From positions 310,001 to 374,000 of the forward strand of contig NZ_JAAIWM010000003.1 in assembly GCF_011008845.1 (NCBI RefSeq): DNA of 64,000 bases. Direction: 5' to 3'. A program made the translations under genes and the position numbers. The notes under the pieces were generated by a model. It saw only the letters and a list, made by a program, of their open reading frames with translations, ran no database searches and was not told where the DNA came from. Source of the stretch: Bacillus mesophilus. GTDB taxonomy: Bacteria > Bacillota > Bacilli > Bacillales > SA4. How positions within the stretch are numbered: the first letter of the stretch is position 1; every line of letters starts with the position of its first letter. Shown here in pieces: positions 44,874-54,214 of the stretch.

Positions 44874-45418
44874 CTACTTAACTCGACTAATCACACTTTT
44901 AGAAATACCAGTAATTCTTGAAATCTGTCCTAGGGAAACTCCATTAATTTCTTTTAGCTTAGAAAGAATAACATCTCTCTGCGCTCGTTCCATCTGTTGG
45001 AGCACACTACTACTCTCTATACCTAAAGAAAATAGATAACCCCTTACTTCTGAGTCAGAAAGTTTCACTTCATATTCAAGACATTTGTCGGTATTATTTT
45101 CTTCCATGTATTCCTTATACCAGTAGATCGCCACCTTTCGATTCTCTGATAGCATATTAAGTCCCCGGTCAATATCTACTATACTGACATGTCGTAGATA
45201 TTCATGAATACTTGTCCACTTACTATCCCAAATGGTTTGGACGATTCCTGCCTTTAAAGGATTTTGGTGAATATAACGAAGAACCGTCAAAAAGTACCTC
45301 GTGTCTTCTACATTTTCACTCTTATAACGCTCCTGAAACAAATGCCCACACCGTTCATACTTCCAATTGTACAAATAGACATAGCTTGAGCAGAATCTCA
45401 TCATCACTTTTGAGACGA
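44874..45418 (-). pseudogene. RAYT copy lacking its HUH domain
   Basis: The last 180 or so residues closely match the RAYT at 16207, from S-K-V-M-M-R through R-Y-I-H-Q-N-P-L-K-A-G and the C-terminal helix-turn-helix. Everything before, including both HUH His, is gone. A join of ACTTTTGAGACG to AAAATGAGAATCATAT shows an internal deletion of about 350 bases into the upstream block. It cannot be catalytically active alone. Confidence 0.9.
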
Positions 45419-45440
45419 AAAAATAAATGAGAATCATATC

Positions 45441-45624
45441 TTTGGAATTTGTTTTAAGGTAGGGGAAGGATAAACACTCAGGAATAAAAGAAGATAAAAG
45501 AGTTGAAATTTCGAGGTTGGAATTTATATTCTACAAGGATTAGGAACATCCCTTCTTTATATTAACAAAAGTTTTTTTGTAATCTTTACTGATATAAAGA
45601 AGGAACTTTAAATTAATCTCAGCT
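45441..45624. repeat. RAYT-upstream repeat block, copy 3
   Basis: It matches 17034 and 18129. CCTTCTTTATATTA (45551-45564) pairs with TGATATAAAGAAGG (45590-45603), with one pair changed to a G-T wobble. Confidence 0.85.
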
Positions 45625-45653
45625 AGTAGAACAACTTGCACTATTACTTAGTT

Positions 45654-45680
45654 GGAACGAGGTCCCTGTCCCTTCGTAAC
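45654..45680 (+). repeat. R1 palindrome, forward
   Basis: Reads GGAACGAGG, then TCCCTGTCC and CTTCGTAAC. It is the right boundary of RAYT/comM module 2. Confidence 0.92.
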
Positions 45681-45715
45681 TTATAGACTATCAATTCCCT
45701 ATATTTTCTATTAAT

Positions 45716-46123
45716 ATGATATATAGAATAATAGGGTATATCCAATGTATACTTATATGGTTTGTACAAAAGGCATGGCCAGTAATTTTAACCTTTTTAG
45801 TAAAGTATGCTGATGAAATCATTTCGGTTATTATTAACGTAGTAACAAGAAATTACAATGAAAAGCAAAAACTAAAAGTAAAAAGTGAAGAAGAAAGAAA
45901 AGAATATGAATTTAAATCTGACTTCTTTAAAGAGCAAGCCGAAGAATGTGCTGAAGAAATTATGAAGATGGCAGAAATTTTTGAGAATGTTACAAGAAAA
46001 ACAAAAGAGATGGTAAATGAGAAAACTAAAGAATTTAAACCAGAAGATATCTTCAAAATCGGTGAAAATGAGTTTGAATTTAAAGAAAATAAAACTTATT
46101 TAAAACTAGAAGAAACAAAATAA
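45716..46123 (+). CDS. Hypothetical membrane-anchored coiled-coil protein
   Basis: A 135-residue frame. Residues about 5-45 are hydrophobic (I-L-I-W-F-V-Q-K-A-W-P-V-I-L-T-F-L-V). Then follows a long Lys/Glu-rich helix (K-Q-K-L-K-V-K-S-E-E-E-R-K-E) and an acidic tail. No clear ribosome binding site precedes ATG 45716. It lies between R1 copies with a terminator after it. The family is unknown. Confidence 0.55.
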   Translation: MIYRIIGYIQCILIWFVQKAWPVILTFLVKYADEIISVIINVVTRNYNEKQKLKVKSEEERKEYEFKSDFFKEQAEECAEEIMKMAEIFENVTRKTKEMVNEKTKEFKPEDIFKIGENEFEFKENKTYLKLEETK

Positions 46124-46135
46124 GTATACTAGTTT

Positions 46136-46158
46136 AGCATCTTTCCGAGATGCTTTTT
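46136..46158 (+). terminator. Intrinsic terminator
   Basis: AGCATCT (46136-46142) pairs with AGATGCT (46148-46154), followed by five T. Confidence 0.8.
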
Positions 46159-46312
46159 CCAGTCCCTTTTTAGAAGCAAGATACGAGATTAGATTAAGTT
46201 TGGGGAAAATGGGACTAGAAACTTTATAATTCGTGAGAATCCTTCATAAAGCAATATGTCCAACTAGTAAAGGAATATAAAACATAAGAGAATTCTTATG
46301 TTTCATCTCCCT

Positions 46313-46339
46313 GGAACAAAGTCCCTGTCCCCTCATACC
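46313..46339 (+). repeat. R1 palindrome, forward
   Basis: Begins GGAACAAAG, ends CCTCATACC, 29 bases before the start of the next gene. Confidence 0.9.
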
Positions 46340-46368
46340 CCGCCGTGTATTTGAAGAGAGGTGAACAT

Positions 46369-46674
46369 ATGCAAATAGTAGATAATTTATTTAAGATGAA
46401 ATTTATAGTAACTATTTCTTTTGTGAATTTTATATTCTTTTATTTTATTCAACAAAATTTAAATTTTGGTATATATTGGGGTGCATTTATAATTGTCCCG
46501 TCAATACTTTCCCTTATCCTTTCAGTATTAATCGGTTTTCTATTGTACTTGGTTCATAAGAAAAGATTGAATAAAACAAAGTATTTTATTTTAATTGCTG
46601 AAATTATAATCACTGTTGTAGTAATGATTGAACTCTATGAAATTCTCACTTTTATCCTGTTCTTCGAATCATAG
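46369..46674 (+). CDS. Small three-helix membrane protein
   Basis: A 101-residue protein. ATG 46369 is set by GAGAGGTGAA; a GTG at 46345 lies too close to R1 and has no site. Three hydrophobic stretches lie at about 11-28, 34-63 and 73-98, with a basic K-K-R-L-N-K-T-K loop between the last two. The function is unknown. R1 follows its stop by nine bases. Confidence 0.65.
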   Translation: MQIVDNLFKMKFIVTISFVNFIFFYFIQQNLNFGIYWGAFIIVPSILSLILSVLIGFLLYLVHKKRLNKTKYFILIAEIIITVVVMIELYEILTFILFFES

Positions 46675-46683
46675 AAATTATGG

Positions 46684-46710
46684 GGTACGAAGGGACAGGG
46701 ACCTCGTACC
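46684..46710 (-). repeat. R1 palindrome, reverse, after a plus-strand gene
   Basis: The plus strand reads GGTACGAAGGGACAGGGACC then TCGTACC. It has the same orientation to the preceding stop codon as the copies following minus-strand genes. Confidence 0.92.
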
Positions 46711-46923
46711 ACCTTATCACGTAGTTGATCTAACAGGTGATTCAGCAATAGGGACGTGAATTACAACTATTGAACATAGTTAATTGCATAGAGGGTAACA
46801 TTAATCTTAGGGACTACAAATAATATAAATACGTTAACTTTACTCCCTAGTAATTTCCAAACAGTTGTTTATACAATTATTTAAAGGAGTATTTCAACTT
46901 TACAAAAGAGTGTTTTTCCTTCT

Positions 46924-46950
46924 GGAACGAAGTCCCTGTCCCCTCGTACC
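46924..46950 (+). repeat. R1 palindrome, forward, next to a stop codon
   Basis: Begins GGAACGAAG, ends CCTCGTACC, five bases before the stop codon of the TPR/C39 gene. Confidence 0.92.
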
Positions 46951-46955
46951 AAGCT

Positions 46956-49900
46956 CTACCTCAACAACCTCTTAACCCGCTGCGAAGTCACCGCATTCAT
47001 TCTCAAATTCTCTAAATCCGTATCATCCTTAGAAAGGTTCTTAAAGTACCCATCCGCATCATTTTCAATCGAAATCCTTAAATGCTCGAAAGCTACCTCC
47101 AGTTGTTCTCCTAGAATAGATAGATAACAAGCCTTATTGTAATGAGCAATCGGAATTTCATTGTCCAATTCTAGAAGCTCTTCTATGACCTCTAGGGCTT
47201 CTTGCGTTCTTCCCTGTTGATGTAAGAGAATACTAACTTGGTTGTAGCCTAGTAGAAATTGGGGTTTAAGCTGGATGGTCATTCGAGCTAGCTCTTCAGC
47301 TTGTTGAAACTTCCCTAGCTTCTCCTGAACTCTGCTGCTTTCATAATAGAAATCAGCGTCACTTGGATCAAGCGCAATGGCTATTTCCAGCTCTCTTTCA
47401 GCTTGGTCTAATTGGTTCCATTCATGATAGAGCCTTCCGAGAATATAATGGACACCTGGATGTTCTGGTTGCTCTTCTAAACAAGCATGAAGATATTCTT
47501 CCGCCCTTAGGTACGCTTTCTCCTTCTCTTTATGCTCGACTTCCAAGTATTTATTAATAAGGGTTTGGGCTAGGTAATACCCTAGGTCAAAGCTCCATCC
47601 TTTATCCATGACAGCATTTGCTTCACGGATGGTTTTGTCGATTTCTCCTTGGCTGTTGTAGTATTCAAATAACCAAATTAACGTTTGTAAATTCTCTGAG
47701 TCCACCGTGTAGCCCATCCTGTATAACTCAATCACATTTTGTTCATAAAGCTTCACTTCTTTTGTGTGCGCAAATGATTGAATCCACGTTGTCTCTTTTT
47801 GCTTTAGTTGAAGAAGGCGTTGCTCTAATTCATAGGCTGTGAACATACATACTAAGCTTTTCTCACTTGGCGAAAAATCAAGCTCGTTAATCATTCTGAT
47901 ACACGATTTCTTCCATACCTTTGTTTCAACAATATAATCCACCAGATGCACATATAGGTCCCGTTGTTCCACGCCTCTTGCTAGTAACTGCAGAATAATG
48001 GATAGTGAATCATCATATCTTTTCTGCTGCAGCAATACAGCTGCGTAATTTTCTAATAAAGCTGAATGGTGAGGATCAATGTTTAACGCACTCTCCAAAT
48101 ATTGCTGCTGAAGCTCTAGGTTTCCGTCTGCATTCGCACATTGAGCAAGTACATATAAACGCCAAGATTCTTCAACCTGCCCTTGAATGGATTGTACATA
48201 TTCTACAACTTCCGTGAGTTTTCCTAGCTGAGCTGATAAATGCGCAAAATGAGATAAATTGAGGTCAAAAGGACTAACCTTCAGAATTTGGAACAAATTG
48301 TTATACTCTTCCTTTTGATTTTCCTCTTCCTCTGCAATGCTCGCTAGACGTATATATGCTGCTGTAAACATGGGATCAAGCTTTAGTGCTTCTTTATAGT
48401 AGTGCTTTGCCCCTTCAAAATCATCCTGGCTTATACATACTTCACCTAGACGGTATAACGGAAACGTGTCTTCGTTTATGGATAGAGCATGATTGTAATA
48501 CTCGATTGCTGTCTCCACTTTTCCATCCTTTTCAAATAAACATCCGATGTAGCAAATGAGATCTATACGGTCCGGATACTTATCTTTGAGAAGATGCTGT
48601 AGAACCTCTCTTCCACGCTCATTAAATGGTGTTTCTTCTATTAGTCTTACATATAGGTCACAAGCTGCACTTATGTTATCGCTACGATCAGCCAACAATA
48701 TTCCCGCTTCAACCCATTTAAGTGAAAGCTCTTTATCTTCCTCTTTCTCACTAGTAGTGAATAACCATTCTCCTCCGGTCATTAAAAATTCTAAGTCTTC
48801 CGTAAATATGTCACTTTGTTCTTTTAATAGTGTAATAGCCTCTTCACTTTGGTTTAATTGACTCATTACTTTTATAAGGGCTAATAAAGGTGATGAGTCC
48901 TTGGGATGTTGCTGCCTTGCTTCTTCATAGACCTTTTTGGCCTTTTTTAGGGATCCATCCTCTTCGTATATTTCTCCCATTTTCATGTATAGAAGATAGC
49001 TGTCCTTAACCTTTTTCAGTCCAAGCTTTAGGCCTGTCACAGCTTCAACTGTATTTTGATACGTAAACGCAAGGATGTTGGCCATCTCAATATATGGAAA
49101 AGGAGCAGAAGGTAGGAGCTTTTTGGCTACTCGTAATCCTCGTATTGCTCGTCTTGGCTTTTCCAGTCTTCTGTCACAACGAGCTCGTTCAAACCATGCA
49201 TAAGCATCATATTTAAAATCTCTTAAAATTTCATTATATAGTTGTCTAGCCTCATCAAATTGATCTGTGTCAAATAGTAACATTCCATGGTTCATACGGT
49301 TCCAATAATCTCTGCTATTTATATCTAACGAAGCCCCAGAATAGTTAAGAGCTATTTCCGTTTCCTCTATACAATGATGACAGATAGCTAAGTATGACCA
49401 GGAATCATAGTGATCCGGCTCCAAGTTAATGGCTTCTTTAAAATGGTTGATTGCATCCCTATATTGATCTTGATCATACAAGATTCTTCCTTGTAAATAG
49501 TAATAGAAATGACTCCGCTTTTTCTCAACTTTTTCTAGTAGGTTCCTTGCTTCAGGATATTTCCCAGCTTTTACGTATGCCTGGGCACATACCAGGTGAA
49601 AATAATCGACTTCTCCATAACTTGTTTTAATGGACTGAACGCAACTGGTTAATAAAGACTCCTCTTCCTCAAGGTGCAGTAATCGAACAGCTGTTGCAGC
49701 CACATACAAATGGTGTTTATTCTTTTCTACAAATGTATAAAATTGCTTTTTAACGTTGTCGTCATTTTTCTCTAGAGAATCTAGAAAATATAACATTTCT
49801 TCTACTAACTGATGTTGTTCTTTTGAAAGTATCTCTAGTTTAGTAGCCTCTTTTTTAGGAATGACAGCAATCGAGTGGACTTGGTTGTTTCCATATTCCT

Positions 49901-51212
49901 TCTCCAGGTCTTGGTAGCTAATCGTGATCACATCAGCTATACTCGGATCTTGTATATAAAAAGCTTTTAGGTTTTCATCATAGCCAACAAGCAATTGAAC
50001 ATGTGAAGAGGTTGGATAATTGACAGATATAAACACAGACACGTTTTTGTCTGTTAATTGTTTAAAAAGCTCAACACTACCAAAAAAGTGCTGACTTGCC
50101 ATGCCGTTAGAATCTAGGTATTTTGTGGTTGCATTAAGACTTGAACCACTAATATGGTACACTTGTTGAGCTATTTCATCTTGATTTCTTTGAACACCAT
50201 ATCGTTCTAAAAGCATTTCTAACGTTGCCGGTACACAATAATTATATTTTTGAAGTCTCGTCTTGGTTGGCAATTTCACTATTTTTTCTAGTGAAAGAGG
50301 AGAATCTGCCAACTCATAGGGAGTTCCTTTAAAAATCTTAGCGTGTTCCTTTGCAAATGGAATAAACTGATCAAACTCAGTATGTTGATATAACATGACC
50401 CCAAAAGAGTAGTTTAAAATGGTTCGGTACAACTGATAAGGTGAATACTCATCGATTTGTTTCTTTATGTCTAAGAAACTAGTAACCTCATTCAGCTGCC
50501 TAAGCTTTTTGGCTTTCTCTAGGTAAAGTGGCATATAATAAGGCACTTGTTCAATTCCCTTATTTATGAGCTCTAGCGCCTCTTCTATCTTTCCTTGCGC
50601 TGTATAAATGGTTTGTAAGATGAGATAACTATATTGCGGTTTTCTGCATTCTTCCAAACCTTTATTAGCGTAATACTCAGCTTTTTCCCAATCCCCTAAG
50701 CTTAAATAATAATTACTAAAGCGATCATGAATTGGTTCATCTGCAATCTCCGCTAATTTGTTAAGATATTTACTTGCTTCATTGAACCTCCGCATTTCAA
50801 CAAGCACATTAATCATGGCATGATAAGCGTATCTTAATTCTCTTACGTTTAATGTATCAGCTTCCTCGGTTAAGATTTGAAGAAGTAGTTCCTCTACCTG
50901 AACGAATTGGCTTTTATCCATTAACTCATAGCTATACATGATTCGAGATAAAGAAGATGGATGGTTCTTATATCGATACCTAATTAAGAACTGACTGTAC
51001 CGTTCCATTAACCCCGCATCAAAGGCTCTAACTACGTGCATCATACTTTCGTCATCTAAACGATCCATCCATTTTCTAAGTTCAGAAATGGGCATTTCTC
51101 TACATTCATTAATAATACTTACAGCAAGTGGAACTACTTGTTGATAATTATTTTCTTCTAACCCACCGCTTATCTGATCAACTACATAATCAAGATTAGT
51201 AATGACAGCCAT
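46956..51212 (-). CDS. Giant TPR protein with embedded C39-like peptidase domain
   Basis: A 1418-residue cytoplasmic protein. TPR-type helices fill residues about 100-290 and about 500-1400 (examples: A-L-E-L-I-N-K-G-I, A-I-N-H-F-K-E-A-I-N-L-E-P-D and A-I-E-Y-Y-N-H-A-L). Between them, residues about 320-450 form a C39-type papain-fold domain: Cys326 in Y-N-Y-C-V-P-A-T, His404 in S-S-H-V-Q-L-L-V-G-Y-D and Asp422 in Y-I-Q-D-P-S. C39 peptidases usually cut double-glycine leaders of bacteriocins during export. Here no export helix is present, so the substrate may be recruited by the TPRs. It is transcribed alone. Confidence 0.88.
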   Translation of the reverse strand: MAVITNLDYVVDQISGGLEENNYQQVVPLAVSIINECREMPISELRKWMDRLDDESMMHVVRAFDAGLMERYSQFLIRYRYKNHPSSLSRIMYSYELMDKSQFVQVEELLLQILTEEADTLNVRELRYAYHAMINVLVEMRRFNEASKYLNKLAEIADEPIHDRFSNYYLSLGDWEKAEYYANKGLEECRKPQYSYLILQTIYTAQGKIEEALELINKGIEQVPYYMPLYLEKAKKLRQLNEVTSFLDIKKQIDEYSPYQLYRTILNYSFGVMLYQHTEFDQFIPFAKEHAKIFKGTPYELADSPLSLEKIVKLPTKTRLQKYNYCVPATLEMLLERYGVQRNQDEIAQQVYHISGSSLNATTKYLDSNGMASQHFFGSVELFKQLTDKNVSVFISVNYPTSSHVQLLVGYDENLKAFYIQDPSIADVITISYQDLEKEYGNNQVHSIAVIPKKEATKLEILSKEQHQLVEEMLYFLDSLEKNDDNVKKQFYTFVEKNKHHLYVAATAVRLLHLEEEESLLTSCVQSIKTSYGEVDYFHLVCAQAYVKAGKYPEARNLLEKVEKKRSHFYYYLQGRILYDQDQYRDAINHFKEAINLEPDHYDSWSYLAICHHCIEETEIALNYSGASLDINSRDYWNRMNHGMLLFDTDQFDEARQLYNEILRDFKYDAYAWFERARCDRRLEKPRRAIRGLRVAKKLLPSAPFPYIEMANILAFTYQNTVEAVTGLKLGLKKVKDSYLLYMKMGEIYEEDGSLKKAKKVYEEARQQHPKDSSPLLALIKVMSQLNQSEEAITLLKEQSDIFTEDLEFLMTGGEWLFTTSEKEEDKELSLKWVEAGILLADRSDNISAACDLYVRLIEETPFNERGREVLQHLLKDKYPDRIDLICYIGCLFEKDGKVETAIEYYNHALSINEDTFPLYRLGEVCISQDDFEGAKHYYKEALKLDPMFTAAYIRLASIAEEEENQKEEYNNLFQILKVSPFDLNLSHFAHLSAQLGKLTEVVEYVQSIQGQVEESWRLYVLAQCANADGNLELQQQYLESALNIDPHHSALLENYAAVLLQQKRYDDSLSIILQLLARGVEQRDLYVHLVDYIVETKVWKKSCIRMINELDFSPSEKSLVCMFTAYELEQRLLQLKQKETTWIQSFAHTKEVKLYEQNVIELYRMGYTVDSENLQTLIWLFEYYNSQGEIDKTIREANAVMDKGWSFDLGYYLAQTLINKYLEVEHKEKEKAYLRAEEYLHACLEEQPEHPGVHYILGRLYHEWNQLDQAERELEIAIALDPSDADFYYESSRVQEKLGKFQQAEELARMTIQLKPQFLLGYNQVSILLHQQGRTQEALEVIEELLELDNEIPIAHYNKACYLSILGEQLEVAFEHLRISIENDADGYFKNLSKDDTDLENLRMNAVTSQRVKRLLR

Positions 51213-51318
51213 GATATCGCTTCTCTCTATCTATAAATTTTCTATCTATTTATTTTATTTTAAAATTATCCGGATAGAATTGCATTACCTTTTTTTTGCA
51301 AACGAACCATAGGGAACC

Positions 51319-51340
51319 ACCGGGAAGGTGCTTCTGGTTC
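51319..51340. repeat. Diverged R2 half element
   Basis: CCGGGAAGGTGCTTCTGGTT resembles the R2 left half. The rest of the 51213-51467 gap shows no gene. Confidence 0.35.
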
Positions 51341-51467
51341 AAGTTGTACTTTTATCAGAAAGATTTATCTTCTGCAATTTTCTTGCCTACCTAAAAGCAG
51401 GAGACCTCCCCTGGGTTTGGCTTCAAATAACCATGCCCATCTTTCAAAGTTGGCCCCTAAAGCAGTG

Positions 51468-53018
51468 TCAAGTCGATTCAGAGATTCGTACTTGGGGACT
51501 ACCTCCCATTATTTGATGTAACTGAGATTCCATCTTCCTTAATCTCATCGCTTCTTCCAACGATCCATTAGATATAGTCCCTTCTCCTTTTAAATCAGAA
51601 ATCGTTCTAGCCAAGCGAATAAGCTTGATTTGAACTCGATTACTGAGCCCATACTTCATCGATAACTGCTGTAATCGTTGTTGTTGCGTGTTAGTGAGTG
51701 GACTTGTTCTTATCAACTGCTCGAAGGATACTTTTCCATTACAAATATCCCTTCCGTAGCGAGCGTATTGCCTCTCCCTTGCAGCGATCACCCGAGCTCT
51801 TATATCAGCTGATGACTCTATTCCTGTAAAGTCATTTCCTTTTAGTTTGACCGGTTCAAGCGTTAGTAAAATATCTATACGATCTAGAATAGGACCAGAG
51901 ACTCGACCTTTATACGATTTAATTTGTTTCTCTGTGCATGTACAGTACTGCTTACTAGACCCTAGGTATCCACAAGGACATGGATTCATGGCAGCAATAA
52001 AAATAAATTTTGCTGGGTAAGTGACCGTGGAGTGGACACGGCTGATTGTTACTTTTTCATTTTCTAAAGGTTGTCTCAGCATGTCGAGTGTCTTTTTCGA
52101 AAACTCTCCTAGTTCATCTAGGAAAAGGACCCCATGGTGAGCGAGTGAAACTTCACCAGGCTTTGGACTGGTACCACCACCTATGATAGAAACGGCTGAA
52201 GCAGAGTGATGAGGATGACGATAGGGAGGTAACGTAAGGGAATTTGAAGGTACCCCTGCTAACTGATAGAGGCTAACTTTCTCCAGCTGTTCCTCTTTCG
52301 ATAGTGGCGGAAGAATGGACGGGAAGGTTTCTGCCAATAAGCTTTTTCCACATCCAGGTGGACCATCCATAAGCACATAATGTCCACCACTTGCAGCAAT
52401 CTCCAATGCTCTTTTAGCAAAAGCATGGCCTATAATTTGGTTGAAATCTCGTTCGATTGTGATAGATTCATCGGTTTGATTAACAGGAGGTAAAAAAGGT
52501 AGAAACTGCTGTCCGTTGAGGGCTGCAATTACATCTTGAATAGATTGAATATAAACAAGCTCTAAATCGGGGATTTCAATACGAGGTAGATTCGGGTCAA
52601 AGGGAAGATAAAGCTGTTTTATTTTTAATCGTTTAGCAGCAAGGATTGCGGCAATCATTCCCTCAACCGGAAGAATGGTCCCGTCTAATGATAAAGCTCC
52701 GATAAAACCAGCATCTTCCGGTACAGAACTTTGCAAGAAGTTACCTGCTTTTAATATTCCAATCGCAATGGCTAGATCAAATAGTGGCCCATTTTTCTTT
52801 TGTTCCGCCGGTGATAGATTAATGGTCACCTTAATATCTAAGAGAGGAAAACCCATACTATGTAATGCTGCTGAAACTCGCTCCTTTGATTCCTTTACAG
52901 AGGCATCAGGTAACCCTACAATGACAATCGACTCTAAGCCGGTCTTCACTTGCACCTCTACTTGAACCCGATAACCTTCGAGACCTTTTAGACCGATACT
53001 GGTCACTTTTGTGGACAT
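51468..53018 (-). CDS. comM: YifB/ComM-family Mg-chelatase-like AAA+ ATPase, full length
   Basis: A 516-residue protein with the complete family layout. The N-terminal Lon-like domain (residues 1-170) has [11 protein letters not shown]. The AAA+ core has Walker A G-P-P-G-C-G-K-S at 219-226 and Walker B V-L-F-L-D-E at 297-302. A Cys cluster follows (C-P-C-G-Y-L-G-S with C-T-C), then a C-terminal Mg_chelatase domain. In Gram-negatives ComM is a hexameric helicase that speeds branch migration during transformation. Its 5' upstream block is duplicated at 54716-55944, where a RAYT gene lies upstream; here the RAYT is absent. Confidence 0.96.
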   Translation of the reverse strand: MSTKVTSIGLKGLEGYRVQVEVQVKTGLESIVIVGLPDASVKESKERVSAALHSMGFPLLDIKVTINLSPAEQKKNGPLFDLAIAIGILKAGNFLQSSVPEDAGFIGALSLDGTILPVEGMIAAILAAKRLKIKQLYLPFDPNLPRIEIPDLELVYIQSIQDVIAALNGQQFLPFLPPVNQTDESITIERDFNQIIGHAFAKRALEIAASGGHYVLMDGPPGCGKSLLAETFPSILPPLSKEEQLEKVSLYQLAGVPSNSLTLPPYRHPHHSASAVSIIGGGTSPKPGEVSLAHHGVLFLDELGEFSKKTLDMLRQPLENEKVTISRVHSTVTYPAKFIFIAAMNPCPCGYLGSSKQYCTCTEKQIKSYKGRVSGPILDRIDILLTLEPVKLKGNDFTGIESSADIRARVIAARERQYARYGRDICNGKVSFEQLIRTSPLTNTQQQRLQQLSMKYGLSNRVQIKLIRLARTISDLKGEGTISNGSLEEAMRLRKMESQLHQIMGGSPQVRISEST

Positions 53019-53096
53019 AATAGTCCCCCTTTTATATTTTTTTCACCAACAAGCATGTTTTGTTTCTACAATTTACTACTGATTTGGAATGTTTTT

Positions 53097-53324
53097 TATC
53101 ATGTTACGTTTTAATGAAAGTGATCAATTTGAGGGAAAATATAAAATAGATTTAACGATGGAAAAATGAATATTTTTATGGGGGTTAAGAAAGCAACGGA
53201 GATTTTGCTTTTGAAGAAACTAAATGGAGAGAAAAGATAGTTTAATACTACCATCTTTTTCTGTTTTATGCCCTAGTAAATATTAAAATATTTAAAATTA
53301 AGCCAGGAGAACCTCCCCTAGCTT
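53097..53324. repeat. comM upstream block, copy 1 (empty site)
   Basis: Matches 55708-55944: TATCATGTTACGTT, GAGGGAAAATATAAA, and CTACCATCTTTTTCTGTTTT. An AAAGAT/ATCTTT hairpin with T-run lies inside. It ends in an R2 singlet (53301-53324). Confidence 0.88.
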
Positions 53325-53328
53325 CTTG

Positions 53329-53802
53329 CTACTCCCATTCTATCTCTACAGCCCACTTCTTGGCTAACTTATCCAGCTTTTCTTCATACTCACCAGTTAA
53401 TTGATCGTACTCTTCAAAAAAAGCGTCCGCTTCCTCATAATTACCTTCTAACCATGCATACTGTCCTTCAATATATTTTTCGACAGCTTTCACATCAATC
53501 TCATGTATGTCCTTCAATTGCTTCTTTTCAATACCTTCACCATATGCTTTAGAATCAGCTTGCATTTCTTCAAGCTTAGGAATTAATGTTTCTTTCGTAA
53601 AAACAAAAAACTCCTCTTCTGTTCCATTTTCCATCATGGAAGCTTCTTGCTCGAGTAAATCAGTAAATATAATTGTATATTCATGAGTATCCTTTAAATA
53701 GGTCAACATTGCCTCCGAATTAGCAGATGCACTTTGGAATAAGAAGTAACCACCAATTAATAATGGAATAAATGCAAGTAACGAATACAACCCTTTTTTC
53801 AT
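53329..53802 (-). CDS. Hypothetical exported helical protein
   Basis: A 157-residue protein with an N-terminal hydrophobic segment (L-L-A-F-I-P-L-L-I-G-G-Y-F-L-F) that could be a signal peptide or anchor. The remaining 130 residues are acidic and helical (E-L-E-E-M-Q-A-D-S-K type patterns) and end in A-V-E-I-E-W-E. The gene starts after GGTGGGTGAA. The layout recalls DUF3829 or YkyA-like cell-wall proteins, but I cannot assign a family. Confidence 0.65.
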   Translation of the reverse strand: MKKGLYSLLAFIPLLIGGYFLFQSASANSEAMLTYLKDTHEYTIIFTDLLEQEASMMENGTEEEFFVFTKETLIPKLEEMQADSKAYGEGIEKKQLKDIHEIDVKAVEKYIEGQYAWLEGNYEEADAFFEEYDQLTGEYEEKLDKLAKKWAVEIEWE

Positions 53803-53914
53803 CGTTTTTCACCCACCAAATTTCACCATTTAGGTTCATTATAAGGCAGATTTCTAGAATCGTATATTACTTTTTGACTAGTCCGGAAGCCATATGGACG
53901 GTTCTTCTGGCACT

Positions 53915-53947
53915 AAAAAGCTGAAGGTCTCTAATAACCTTCAGCTT
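53915..53947. terminator. Terminator-like hairpin
   Basis: AAGCTGAAGGT (53918-53928) pairs perfectly with ACCTTCAGCTT (53937-53947). The run of A before it gives U on the minus strand. Confidence 0.65.
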
Positions 53948-54002
53948 AATTACCTTATATTAACCTTATTAGATTTAGCTTACCAAAATTGTACTAGCCA
54001 GC

Positions 54003-54026
54003 CAGGACGAGGTCCCTCCTTGTTTC
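54003..54026 (+). repeat. R1 palindrome, forward, degenerate
   Basis: Reads CCAGGACGAGG then TCCCTCCTTG. Only the left arm and part of the loop survive. Confidence 0.45.
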
Positions 54027-54214
54027 TTCTAAATTTTTTAAAAAGAGCCACGAGACCCGTCCCCTTGGCTTGCTTTTGGTCCTCTTATATGAAGTAAGTT
54101 TGGTCACTTCCTATCATAAGAGATAAATATAATTGGAAATTATGTGGCTCATAATTTATGTGATCAAATCATAAAAAGTGGCTCAAAATCTAACTTATCA
54201 AAAACACTACTATT

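Larger units (their letters stand above)
53803..54212. other. Intergenic region with repeats, no gene
   Basis: It contains an R2 half (GGACGGTTCTTCTGGC, 53889-53912), a terminator, a degenerate R1 copy and an R2-like AGAGCCACGAGACCCGTCCC at about 54043. No gene is supported. Confidence 0.6.

Noticed and set aside
47363..48861. Several plus-strand frames within the TPR/C39 gene
   Set aside because: Antisense shadows of a long repeat-rich coding region without start signals.
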